From contig URNU01000058.1 in assembly GCA_900549275.1 (NCBI GenBank), positions 1-7,619 of the forward strand: a DNA stretch of 7,619 bases, read 5' to 3'. Below are positions 1 through 5,378 of the stretch, piece after piece. The position numbers were made by a program, and so were the translations under genes. This stretch comes from an uncultured Collinsella sp. (GTDB lineage Bacteria; Actinomycetota; Coriobacteriia; Coriobacteriales; Coriobacteriaceae). Numbering within the stretch: position 1 is the first letter of the stretch; each line of letters begins with the position of its first letter. The notes beneath the pieces are model-generated. The model was not told the origin of the DNA, did not search any database, and saw only the letters and a list, made by a program, of their open reading frames with translations.

Positions 1-117
1 TACGGGGAGTGCAGGGCGAGGGGGATGAGGCACAGCAAGGCGCTGAAGGCGGTCGCGAGGAAGAGGCTCAAGGTCATTTACGCGATCATGCGCGACGCCG
101 TCCCGTACGCGGCCTAG
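1..117 (+). CDS. IS110-family transposase, C-terminal fragment (cut by window edge)
   Basis: Frame 1 is open from the first base to a TAG stop at 115-117 and encodes 38 residues. They include GMRHSKALKAVARKRL and then KVIYAIMRDAVPY. Seen: a basic segment of the form G-x-x-x-x-KAL-x-AVARK, followed by a hydrophobic stretch ending in MRDAVPY. From family knowledge, IS110-type transposases (DEDD catalytic domain at the N-terminus, Transposase_20 domain at the C-terminus) commonly end with a segment like this, KVALxAVARKLLxIxxAMLRDGTPY. The catalytic part would lie outside the window to the left. The gene runs opposite to every other gene here, as expected for an inserted element. A chance open frame is the alternative, but the residue match makes this unlikely. 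The assignment to IS110 rests on a short tail only. Confidence 0.75.
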   Translation, partial: YGECRARGMRHSKALKAVARKRLKVIYAIMRDAVPYAA

Positions 118-223
118 CGGGCGGCGGGATCAACCAAAGAGGAAACCAAGCGGGGGCGCCTGGCGCCCGGATGCGTCATGCCGAAATGGCGCGAAGCACG
201 CGGTTGACAAAACCATAGAGACA
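1..223 (+). mobile_element. Right end of an IS110-family insertion sequence
   Basis: The transposase tail (1-117) is followed by about 105 noncoding bases. They hold a perfect 7-base inverted repeat with a 1-base centre (GGGCGCC at 154-160, GGCGCCC at 162-168), which would fold as a GC-rich hairpin, and then TTGACAAAACCATAGAGACA (204-223). The right boundary is placed at about 223 because the next bases, 224-248, are a terminator-like hairpin that also occurs intact at 6570-6594, with its outer stem kept there but missing here. IS110 elements are known to lack classic terminal inverted repeats and to insert at short specific targets, often in palindromic repeats. The boundary is inferred and could be off by a few bases. 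The left end and any guide (bridge) RNA lie outside the window or cannot be judged. Confidence 0.55.
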
Positions 224-248
224 CGTCCCAAATAAGCTACCTGGGACG
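224..248 (-). repeat. Terminator-like hairpin, copy 1 of a two-copy element, outer stem lost
   Basis: CGTCCCA (224-230) pairs perfectly with TGGGACG (242-248) around an 11-base loop (231-241). The element matches 6570-6594 at 22 of 25 positions, including eight of the eleven loop bases, with the AAT and GCTAC blocks shared. At the other site the stem continues with four more G-C pairs and a T-run on the minus strand, making a good intrinsic terminator. Here the bases beyond the stem (TGTCTC on the minus strand) do not continue it. This copy sits 42 bases past the stop codon of the kinase gene and was probably its terminator before the IS inserted. Confidence 0.7.
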
Positions 249-279
249 AGGACCAATGAGTTTTTAATCCCCGTCCCAG
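241..279 (-). other. Competing hairpin that shares an arm with the kinase-end terminator
   Basis: CTGGGACGAGG (241-251) pairs with CCCCGTCCCAG (269-279) over 11 positions. Ten are Watson-Crick and one is a G-U pair in minus-strand RNA. The loop is 17 bases. The arm 241-251 is also the arm needed by the hairpin at 224-248, so the two structures exclude each other. On the minus strand 269-279 is transcribed first. No U-run follows either fold here. It begins about ten bases after the kinase stop codon. It may simply stabilise the 3' end of the operon mRNA. Confidence 0.55.
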
Positions 280-289
280 AAAAATCATT

Positions 290-1780
290 CTAGGCTGTGT
301 ACGAGATGGTCGCGTCAACGGCGTGACGCCAGCCGGCGATCTTCTTGGCGCGCTCGTCGGCGGTCATGGCAGGCTCCACGATGCCGCGGGCGCCGTAGAC
401 GTCGACGACATCGCGCGCGTACATGCCCAGCGCAATGCCGCAGGCCCAGGCCGCACCCAGGCCGCTCATCTCGTCGTTGCTCGCGATGCGGATGGGCGAG
501 CCAACCAAGTCGCTCTCAAACTGCATCAGGTACGCGTCGCGCGTGGGACCGCCATCAACACGAAGCTCGGACAGCGCCGCGCCCGAATCCTCGACCATCG
601 CATCGATCACGTCAAAGATCTGATAGGCAATCGACTCGTCGGCGGCCTTCACGAACTCCGCGCGACCCGTGGTGCGCGTCATGCCAAAGACGCAGCCCTC
701 GGCGTCACTCGCCCAATGCGGCGCGCCCAAACCGGTAAACGCCGGCACAAAGTAGACGCGGCTCGCCGGATTGGCGGCGTAGCACAGGTCGGTAACTTCC
801 TCGGGGTTGTTGATGAGCTCAAGATCGTCGCGCAGCCACGTCTTGACGGCGCCGGCGTAGCTCACGTTGCCCTCGAGTACATACTCGGTCACGCCGTCCA
901 TACGCCATGCGAGCGAGCTCGAAAGCCCGTGCGAGCTGGCAACGAACTCGTCGCCGACGTTCATCATGACCGAGCTGCCGGTGCCATAGGTCGCCTTGGC
1001 CATACCGCGGCTGTGGCAGCCCTGCGCGAACAAGGCCGCGTGGCTGTCGCCCAGCACGCCGTGAATGGGCACGGGTGCCGGCAAAAAGCCGCCCAGGTCC
1101 GTCGTGCCGAACAGGCCATCGGAATCGGTCACCTGCGGCAGGCAGGCCACGTCAACGCCAAAGGCCTCGCACACCGGCTCGCTCCAGCAGCCACGGCACA
1201 GGTCAAAGAGCTGCGTGCGGCTGGCGTTGGACCAGTCGCAGCGGAACTCCGCGCCGCCCGTGAGCGTCCAGACCACCCAGGCATCAATGGTGCCCAGACA
1301 CAGCTCGCCTGCCGCGGCAGCCTCGGCAGCAGCGGGAACGTTCGCGAGGATCCAGGCCATCTTGCCCGCCGGATAGTAGGGCGAGAGCACCAGGCCCGTC
1401 GTGTCGCGCACCAGCTCGGCCACACCCTCGCGCGCGGCCAGCTTGTCGCACAGCCCGCGGGCGCGGGCGCACTGCCACACCACGGCGTCGCACAGAGGCT
1501 CGCCCGTCATGCGGTTCCAGGCAACGGTGGTCTCGCGCTGGTTGGAGATGCCGATGCCGGCGATGTCGGCCGGGTCGACCCCGGTCTCCTCCACCACGGC
1601 ACGCGCCACGGCGAGCACATTGGCGGCAATCTCGACCGGATCATGGCTCACCCAGCCGGCCTCGTTGACAATCTGGCGATGCGAGCGATCGGCACGATGA
1701 ATCAGATGGCCGCCCTCGTCTACCAGCAGCGCCTTGGTGCCCTGCGTGGATTGATCGATTCCGATGATGTATTTGCTCAT
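290..1780 (-). CDS. FGGY-family sugar kinase, glycerol-kinase-like (substrate unknown)
   Basis: A 496-residue ATP-dependent carbohydrate kinase of usual family length, presumably cytoplasmic. The N-terminal phosphate-binding segment is GIDQSTQGTKALL (7-19), followed by SNQRETTVAW (79-88), VVWQC (100-104), SPYYPAGK (133-140), GTIDAWVVWTLTGG (163-176), the catalytic-base segment GDSHAALF with Asp245, ATYGTGSS (263-270), PAFTGLGAPHW (346-356) and VDGGPTRDAYLMQFESDLVG (408-427). These blocks follow E. coli GlpK closely. The GlpK residues Gln246 and Phe270, which contact glycerol, are Ser here, so glycerol is doubtful and a ketose or other polyol is more likely. The start at 1780 is chosen over the ATG at 1804 because GGGAGAG (1784-1790) lies just before it and family homology begins there. 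It is the last gene of the isomerase/transketolase unit, 171 bases after the previous stop. Family certain; substrate not. Confidence 0.88.
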   Translation of the reverse strand: MSKYIIGIDQSTQGTKALLVDEGGHLIHRADRSHRQIVNEAGWVSHDPVEIAANVLAVARAVVEETGVDPADIAGIGISNQRETTVAWNRMTGEPLCDAVVWQCARARGLCDKLAAREGVAELVRDTTGLVLSPYYPAGKMAWILANVPAAAEAAAAGELCLGTIDAWVVWTLTGGAEFRCDWSNASRTQLFDLCRGCWSEPVCEAFGVDVACLPQVTDSDGLFGTTDLGGFLPAPVPIHGVLGDSHAALFAQGCHSRGMAKATYGTGSSVMMNVGDEFVASSHGLSSSLAWRMDGVTEYVLEGNVSYAGAVKTWLRDDLELINNPEEVTDLCYAANPASRVYFVPAFTGLGAPHWASDAEGCVFGMTRTTGRAEFVKAADESIAYQIFDVIDAMVEDSGAALSELRVDGGPTRDAYLMQFESDLVGSPIRIASNDEMSGLGAAWACGIALGMYARDVVDVYGARGIVEPAMTADERAKKIAGWRHAVDATISYTA

Positions 1781-1951
1781 GTACTCTCCCATTCCTTCCG
1801 TCAAATCGAAGACGACCTGACGGACAAGGAGCGAGCGGCCGTCAAGTGCCGCAGATTGCCGTGAAAGAGGAGCGCCGCGTACTCTGTGTACGCAAGCGAC
1901 GGTTTGAACGGCAAGGTGCGGTGCTTGGCGGCCGCGCAGCGTCTGTTTCTA
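1781..1951 (-). other. 171-base gap between transketolase C-subunit and kinase
   Basis: No coding sequence is evident. It holds an inverted repeat GCGTAC/GTACGC with a 5-base loop (1877-1893) and a weaker one TGACGG/CCGTCA (1818-1823 with 1839-1844). Neither is followed by a T-run on the minus strand, so no intrinsic terminator separates the kinase from the genes before it. The ribosome binding site of the kinase, GGGAGAG, is at 1784-1790. An internal promoter is possible, but I see no convincing -35/-10 pair. The hairpin may be an mRNA processing or stability element. Confidence 0.45.
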
Positions 1952-2890
1952 CTAGTTGCCGAGGAACTCGGCAACGGTCTTGGCGATTCCGGCACCCGTC
2001 AGACCGTAGTGCGCAAAGACCTCGGGGCTCGTGCCGGTGATGACCGGCGCGTCGGGCAGAGAGAGGCACTTGACCGGACGCGGGCAATGCTCGCCCACCA
2101 CCTGCGCGACCATAGAGCCCAGGCCGCCGAAGGGGCTGTGCTCCTCGACGGTCACGACGGCGCGCGTGGCGCCGGCGGCCTCAATTACAGCCTCGGCGTC
2201 GAGCGGCTTGACGCAATACATGTCGAGCACCGTTGCCGAGATGCCCTGCTCGGCCAGCAGGTCGGCGGCGTCCACGGCATGGCGGACCATCTCGCCGGTA
2301 GCGACGAGCGTCACATCGGTGCCGCGGCGCACCCAGGTGGCGCGATCCATCTGGAACGGGCACTCATCCTCGGTGTACACGTCCTCGACCGGGTTGCGGC
2401 CCACGCGGATGTAGGCCGGCTTGTTGTCGGCGACCAGGGCCCGTACGAGCTTGGCGGTCTGGAAGCGGTCGCTCGGCAGGTACACGCGCATGTTGGGAAG
2501 CGCGCTCATGGCGGCGATATCCTGCGCGGAGTGATGGCTCATGCCCAAGGCGCCATAGGACACGCCGCCAGAGATGCCGATGAGCTTGACATTGGTGTTG
2601 GAGTACGAGACGTCGACCTTGCACTGCTCATACGAGCGCGTGGTCACAAAGGACGCCGGCGAGGCGGCCCAGGCCTTCTTGCCGCACGAAGCCATGCCGG
2701 CGGCGATGCTCACCAGGTCCTGCTCGGCGATGCCGACCTCGACGGACTGCTGGGGATACTGATCAAAGAACGGCGTGAGCGATGCGGAGCCGCGGGAGTC
2801 GGAGCACAGGACGACGATATCCTTATCGGTCTTCGCGGCCTCGAGCAGCGTGTCGCAGATAACCTTGCGATTGGCGATCTTGTTAGCCAT
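1952..2890 (-). CDS. Transketolase, C-terminal subunit (split enzyme)
   Basis: 312 residues covering the pyrimidine-binding and C-terminal domains of transketolase; with the N-subunit it would form a thiamine diphosphate enzyme that transfers two-carbon ketol units between sugar phosphates. Seen: CSDSRGS (29-35), then VGIAEQDLVSIAAGMA (52-67), where Glu56 is the conserved glutamate that activates thiamine diphosphate in this superfamily. Next come GMSHHSAQDIAAM (116-128), PAYIRVGRNP (158-167) and a C-terminal domain from about 190 (DVTLVATGEM, VLDMYCVKPLD, VVTVEEHSPFGGLGS). The start at 2890 is preferred over the upstream ATG at 2998, whose extra residues are the neighbour's out-of-frame shadow, and has AAGGAGG at 2897-2903. 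The ORF overlaps the N-subunit stop by 8 bases, so translation is probably coupled. Its phosphate-binding arginine pattern does not reveal the substrate. Confidence 0.92.
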   Translation of the reverse strand: MANKIANRKVICDTLLEAAKTDKDIVVLCSDSRGSASLTPFFDQYPQQSVEVGIAEQDLVSIAAGMASCGKKAWAASPASFVTTRSYEQCKVDVSYSNTNVKLIGISGGVSYGALGMSHHSAQDIAAMSALPNMRVYLPSDRFQTAKLVRALVADNKPAYIRVGRNPVEDVYTEDECPFQMDRATWVRRGTDVTLVATGEMVRHAVDAADLLAEQGISATVLDMYCVKPLDAEAVIEAAGATRAVVTVEEHSPFGGLGSMVAQVVGEHCPRPVKCLSLPDAPVITGTSPEVFAHYGLTGAGIAKTVAEFLGN

Positions 2891-3719
2891 TGATGGCCTC
2901 CTTATGGGCAGCGAAATCGGCGATGATCTGGGCATATTCCTCATCGTTGGGCAGGTGATGGTGCCAGGCGGCCTTGTCCTCCATAACGGGCGAGCCATAG
3001 CCCTTCACCGTGTTGAGGATGATGACCGTGGGCTTGCCGCAGGTCTCGGCCGCAAGCGTCAGCGCGGCGTCGATGGCCCGGACGTCGTTACCCGGAATGG
3101 AGAGCACGTTCCAACCGAAGGCGGCCCAGCGCTCCTCCTGCGAGTCCTGTTTCATAACGTCCTCGGTGCTGCCGCTGATCTGCAGGCGGTTGCGGTCCAC
3201 GAGCGCGCACAGGTTATCGAGCTGGTAGTTGCCGCCGCTCATGGCGCCCTCCCAGACCGAGCCCTCGGCAAGCTCGCCGTCGCCCATGATGGTGTAGACG
3301 CGGTAGTCGCGGCCGTCCATCTTGCCGGCGAGCGCCATACCCACGGCCACGGGCAGGCCGTGACCCAGCGAGCCCGAGTTCATCTCGATGCCCTTGAGCT
3401 TGTTGTTGGGGTGGCCGATGTAGGGGCTGCCGAACTTGGAGAAGCGGGCCTTGACGTCATCGAGGTCAAGATAGCCCTCGTGGCAGAGCACCGCGTAGTA
3501 GGCCTCCATAGCATGGCCCTTGGAGAGCACGAAGCGGTCGCGATTGGGATCGTCGACGGTCTCGGGCGAAATGTTGAGGTGGTTGGCGTAGAGGGTCATG
3601 AGGGCGTCGATCACCGACATGTCGCCGCCGATGTGGCCGCCGGCGCCAGCCATGATGATATCGACGCAATCGCGGCGAAGGTCCCAACGCAGGGACTCAA
3701 GCTCTTCGATAGTTGCCAT
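2883..3719 (-). CDS. Transketolase, N-terminal subunit (split enzyme)
   Basis: 278 residues forming the thiamine diphosphate/Mg-binding half of transketolase. Seen: AGAGGHIGGDMSVIDALMTLY (24-44) with His29, then DRFVLSKGHAMEAYYAVL (61-78) with His69. MNSGSLGHGLPVAVGMAL (113-130) carries His120, and the metal and diphosphate motif GDGELAEGSVWEGAM begins at Gly146 and continues to the conserved Asn177 in VDRNRLQ. The C-terminal part has TVKGYGSPVMEDKAAWHHHLP (237-257). Fused transketolases of about 650 residues are the common form; two-gene versions of about 280 and 310 residues are known in many Firmicutes, actinobacteria and archaea, and this pair has those sizes. The start ATG is 2 bases after the isomerase stop, with GAGGAGAG at 3725-3732 inside the isomerase end. 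It ends 8 bases into the next gene. The pair inside a sugar operon suggests a dedicated rather than housekeeping transketolase. Confidence 0.93.
   Translation of the reverse strand: MATIEELESLRWDLRRDCVDIIMAGAGGHIGGDMSVIDALMTLYANHLNISPETVDDPNRDRFVLSKGHAMEAYYAVLCHEGYLDLDDVKARFSKFGSPYIGHPNNKLKGIEMNSGSLGHGLPVAVGMALAGKMDGRDYRVYTIMGDGELAEGSVWEGAMSGGNYQLDNLCALVDRNRLQISGSTEDVMKQDSQEERWAAFGWNVLSIPGNDVRAIDAALTLAAETCGKPTVIILNTVKGYGSPVMEDKAAWHHHLPNDEEYAQIIADFAAHKEAING
2897..2903 (-). promoter_or_regulatory. Ribosome binding site fixing the C-subunit start
   Basis: AAGGAGG on the minus strand, 6 bases before the ATG at 2890 and lying inside the end of the N-subunit gene. It decides the start of the C-subunit and supports tight translational coupling of the two halves. 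Confidence 0.8.
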
Positions 3720-3721
3720 TT

Positions 3722-5122
3722 CTACTCTCCTCGCAGGTAAGCTTTAACGTCTTCTTCGATGGGGTCGTACAAATCGGGGGCAATGCCCAAGTACTTGCAC
3801 GCCTCGTAGAGCACCGGCACCACGTTGGCGTGAATAGCGACGCAGTGGTGGATGTAGGGACCCTCGACGATCTTGGCCTCGAGGCGCTTGAGGTTGTCGA
3901 CCTCGACCCACAGGTAGGTGCCCATGCCGGCCGGGCCGTCGATGCCGCGGGCGTTGCCCAGCAGCAGCGAGTACTCGCCGTTGTCGCCGTCAAAGCGGGC
4001 AAGGGTGAGGTCGCCGTGTTTAGCCTCGGCCGTCAGCGCGCCGGGGTGATCGAAAGCCAGTGGGTAGGTGAGCTTGGGCTTGACGGCCGCGCAGCTGCAG
4101 GGCCAGGGGCCGCAATGCTGCAGCAGCTCGCCGTTCTCGTTATCGGGATGGCGCACGGTCCAGTCGGCGAACATGCCACGGTGACGGCCCAGGTCGGCAG
4201 CCTCGACCATCAGTGCGGTGATGGCGCCATGGATATCGGTCTCGCATACGATAGGGATGCCCATCTCGTTGAGGATGGCGTTGGCGGCGCAGGGCATAAT
4301 GCCCAGCTCGTCCTGCAGAGCGTTCCAGCACTGAATGGCACCGGCGTTGCAGCCGTACTTCTCGACCAGGCGCTTCATGGCAATGGCAAGACCGGCGACC
4401 GCGGGAACCTTGTCCTCGGGGATGCAGATCTCAAAGCTGTCGTTGATGTGGGCAAGCATGGCGGCCATGGCCTGCTCGTCGGCCTGGGCGTCGCGCACGG
4501 CCTGGACAAGCTCGGTCATGGGGATAGGCGAAAGCTGGATGTTGAACTTCTCGAGCAGCTCGCCCTCGTTGCACATGGTCGACCAGAAGTCGAACGGACG
4601 GGTGGCCATCTGCAGGATGCGGGCGTGCTTGAAGGTCTTGACCACGTTGCACACGGCCAAGAAGTCCCAAACGCCGCGCTCGAACTCGGGGTCGGTCAGA
4701 CGGCAGTTGGTCATGTAGGTAAAGGGAACCTGGAAGCGGCGCAGGACCTTGCCGGTGGCGAACAGGCCGCACTGGCTATCGCGCAGGCGCGTGCCGTCGG
4801 GCTCGGGGCGCTCGTCGCGCGGACCCCACAGCAGCACGGGCAAGCCGAGCTCGCGGGCAAGGCGAGCGCAAACGTACTCGGTGCCAAAGTTGGCGTGGCA
4901 CAGCATAATGCCGTCGACGCCCTCGGCGCGGAACTTCTTGACGATAGGCTCGATATGGCTGTCGTCGAACAGCAGGCCCTCGTCATTGATGTCGTCGATA
5001 TCCACGATGTCGACGCCGATCTCGCGCAGGCGATCAGCCGTCAGGCCGCGATACTTGATTGCGTCCGGCGCGCTAAAGATACTGCGGCGCGTGGGCACAA
5101 AGCCGAGCTTGATCTTGTCCAT
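3722..5122 (-). CDS. L-fucose/L-arabinose isomerase family protein (aldose-ketose isomerase, substrate unknown)
   Basis: 466 residues, shorter than classical FucI (about 590) but of the size seen in the short isomerases of this superfamily. The N-terminal Rossmann-like half has KLGFVPTRRSIF (5-16), GVDGIMLCHANFGTEY (68-83) and LPVLLWGPRDERP (94-106). The middle carries GCNAGAIQCW (257-266), CAANAILNEMGIPIVCETDIHGA (278-300), GMFADW (316-321) and HCGPWPCSC (336-344). The C-terminal part has GPYIHHCVAIHANVVPVLYEACKYLG (421-446). Glu294, Asp320 and a histidine of the 425-431 group are plausible equivalents of the metal-binding Glu, Asp and His of FucI; that mapping is by eye. Its likely job is aldose-to-ketose conversion supplying the kinase. 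It is the first gene of the operon: AGGGGAGG at about 5129-5136 precedes the ATG, and the control region lies directly upstream. Family fairly sure; substrate unknown. Confidence 0.85.
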   Translation of the reverse strand: MDKIKLGFVPTRRSIFSAPDAIKYRGLTADRLREIGVDIVDIDDINDEGLLFDDSHIEPIVKKFRAEGVDGIMLCHANFGTEYVCARLARELGLPVLLWGPRDERPEPDGTRLRDSQCGLFATGKVLRRFQVPFTYMTNCRLTDPEFERGVWDFLAVCNVVKTFKHARILQMATRPFDFWSTMCNEGELLEKFNIQLSPIPMTELVQAVRDAQADEQAMAAMLAHINDSFEICIPEDKVPAVAGLAIAMKRLVEKYGCNAGAIQCWNALQDELGIMPCAANAILNEMGIPIVCETDIHGAITALMVEAADLGRHRGMFADWTVRHPDNENGELLQHCGPWPCSCAAVKPKLTYPLAFDHPGALTAEAKHGDLTLARFDGDNGEYSLLLGNARGIDGPAGMGTYLWVEVDNLKRLEAKIVEGPYIHHCVAIHANVVPVLYEACKYLGIAPDLYDPIEEDVKAYLRGE

Positions 5123-5288
5123 GTACGTCCTCCCCTAATTACATGTTCAGTAAACAGACGTGTGTTTCGTTTTGTTCTGTTTACTAAATGTTTTACTCTT
5201 TTGTTTAGAAGTTTAACGCGCAAGTCCCGTAAACGGTAGAGAAATGAGCCTAAACGGTATGTAAACAATCTGAACATACAAGAGGACA
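5123..5288 (-). promoter_or_regulatory. Control region of the isomerase operon with operator-like repeats
   Basis: This 166-base AT-rich stretch sits between the lacI terminator and the isomerase start. Seen: a perfect 10-base inverted repeat AGTAAACAGA (5149-5158) and TCTGTTTACT (5176-5185), 17 bases apart; a further AGTAAA on the minus strand at 5192-5197; the direct repeat TAAACGGTA at 5230-5238 and 5251-5259, 21 bases apart; and another TAAAC at 5262, 11 bases further. CCGTAAACGG (5228-5237) is itself nearly palindromic. Another 8-base inverted pair, ATGTTCAG/CTGAACAT, lies at 5143-5150 and 5270-5277. These are good candidates for regulator binding, with the adjacent LacI-family protein as the natural suspect. 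No convincing -35/-10 pair is visible, which would fit a promoter needing activation, or an atypical one. Confidence 0.65.
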
Positions 5289-5316
5289 AAAAGAGGGCCC
5301 TGAAGGACCCCCTTTT
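5289..5316 (-). terminator. Intrinsic terminator after the LacI-family gene
   Basis: On the minus strand a 12-base stem (5316-5305 with 5300-5289) closes a 4-base loop. It has ten Watson-Crick and two G-U pairs and begins with AAAAGGGGG. The 3' arm runs straight into TTTTTG. It lies 62 bases after the regulator stop codon, so most regulator transcripts should end here and the isomerase operon needs its own promoter. Confidence 0.85.
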
Positions 5317-5324
5317 GGATGGCG

Positions 5325-5378
5325 TTATTTTTGCTGCCCTAGCGCGCTTTGGCGCACTGCGAACGAAGCCGTCTTCGC
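5325..5378 (-). pseudogene. Relic in-frame duplicate of the last codons of the LacI-family gene
   Basis: Directly after the regulator stop (TAG at 5379-5381) the same frame stays open for 17 codons to a TAA at 5325-5327 and reads AKTASFAVRQSALGQQK. The regulator itself ends with KTAVSTYFVERQSVREI. Both share KTA, then S, F and RQS, and at DNA level AAGACGGC (5425-5432 and 5368-5375) and GCGCCAAAGCG (5393-5403 and 5345-5355) recur. The duplicate lacks three codons. It is probably a remnant of a tandem duplication or of an older related regulator replaced by recombination. There is no start codon, so it is not a gene in its own right. Confidence 0.55.

Noticed and set aside
9..218. 69-codon plus-strand frame at the left end
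   Set aside because: It is out of frame with the IS110-like transposase tail (frame 1 to the stop at 115-117), which has a recognisable family pattern, whereas this one has none.
290..1780. Annotation of the kinase as true glycerol kinase (glpK)
   Set aside because: Two glycerol-contact positions are replaced by Ser and the gene sits in an isomerase/transketolase operon with no glycerol facilitator or glycerol-3-phosphate dehydrogenase in the window.
323..1864. Long plus-strand open frame of 513 codons across the kinase gene
   Set aside because: It is antisense to a kinase with all family motifs; its residues (rich in Arg, Ala, Gly, His) show no family pattern, as usual for antisense frames in high-GC DNA.
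1877..1893. GCGTAC/GTACGC hairpin as a terminator before the kinase
   Set aside because: Six-base stem with no following T-run on either strand; too weak to be called a terminator.
5138..5143. TGTAAT on the minus strand as a -10 box for the isomerase operon
   Set aside because: It is close to consensus but would start transcription inside the ribosome binding site, and the hexamer 17 bases upstream (AACACA) is a poor -35.
3713..5239. Plus-strand open frame of 508 codons opposite the isomerase gene
   Set aside because: Repetitive low-complexity composition, no motif, fully antisense to a well-supported gene and its promoter; the same applies to the plus-strand frames at 1886-2893 and 2775-3740.
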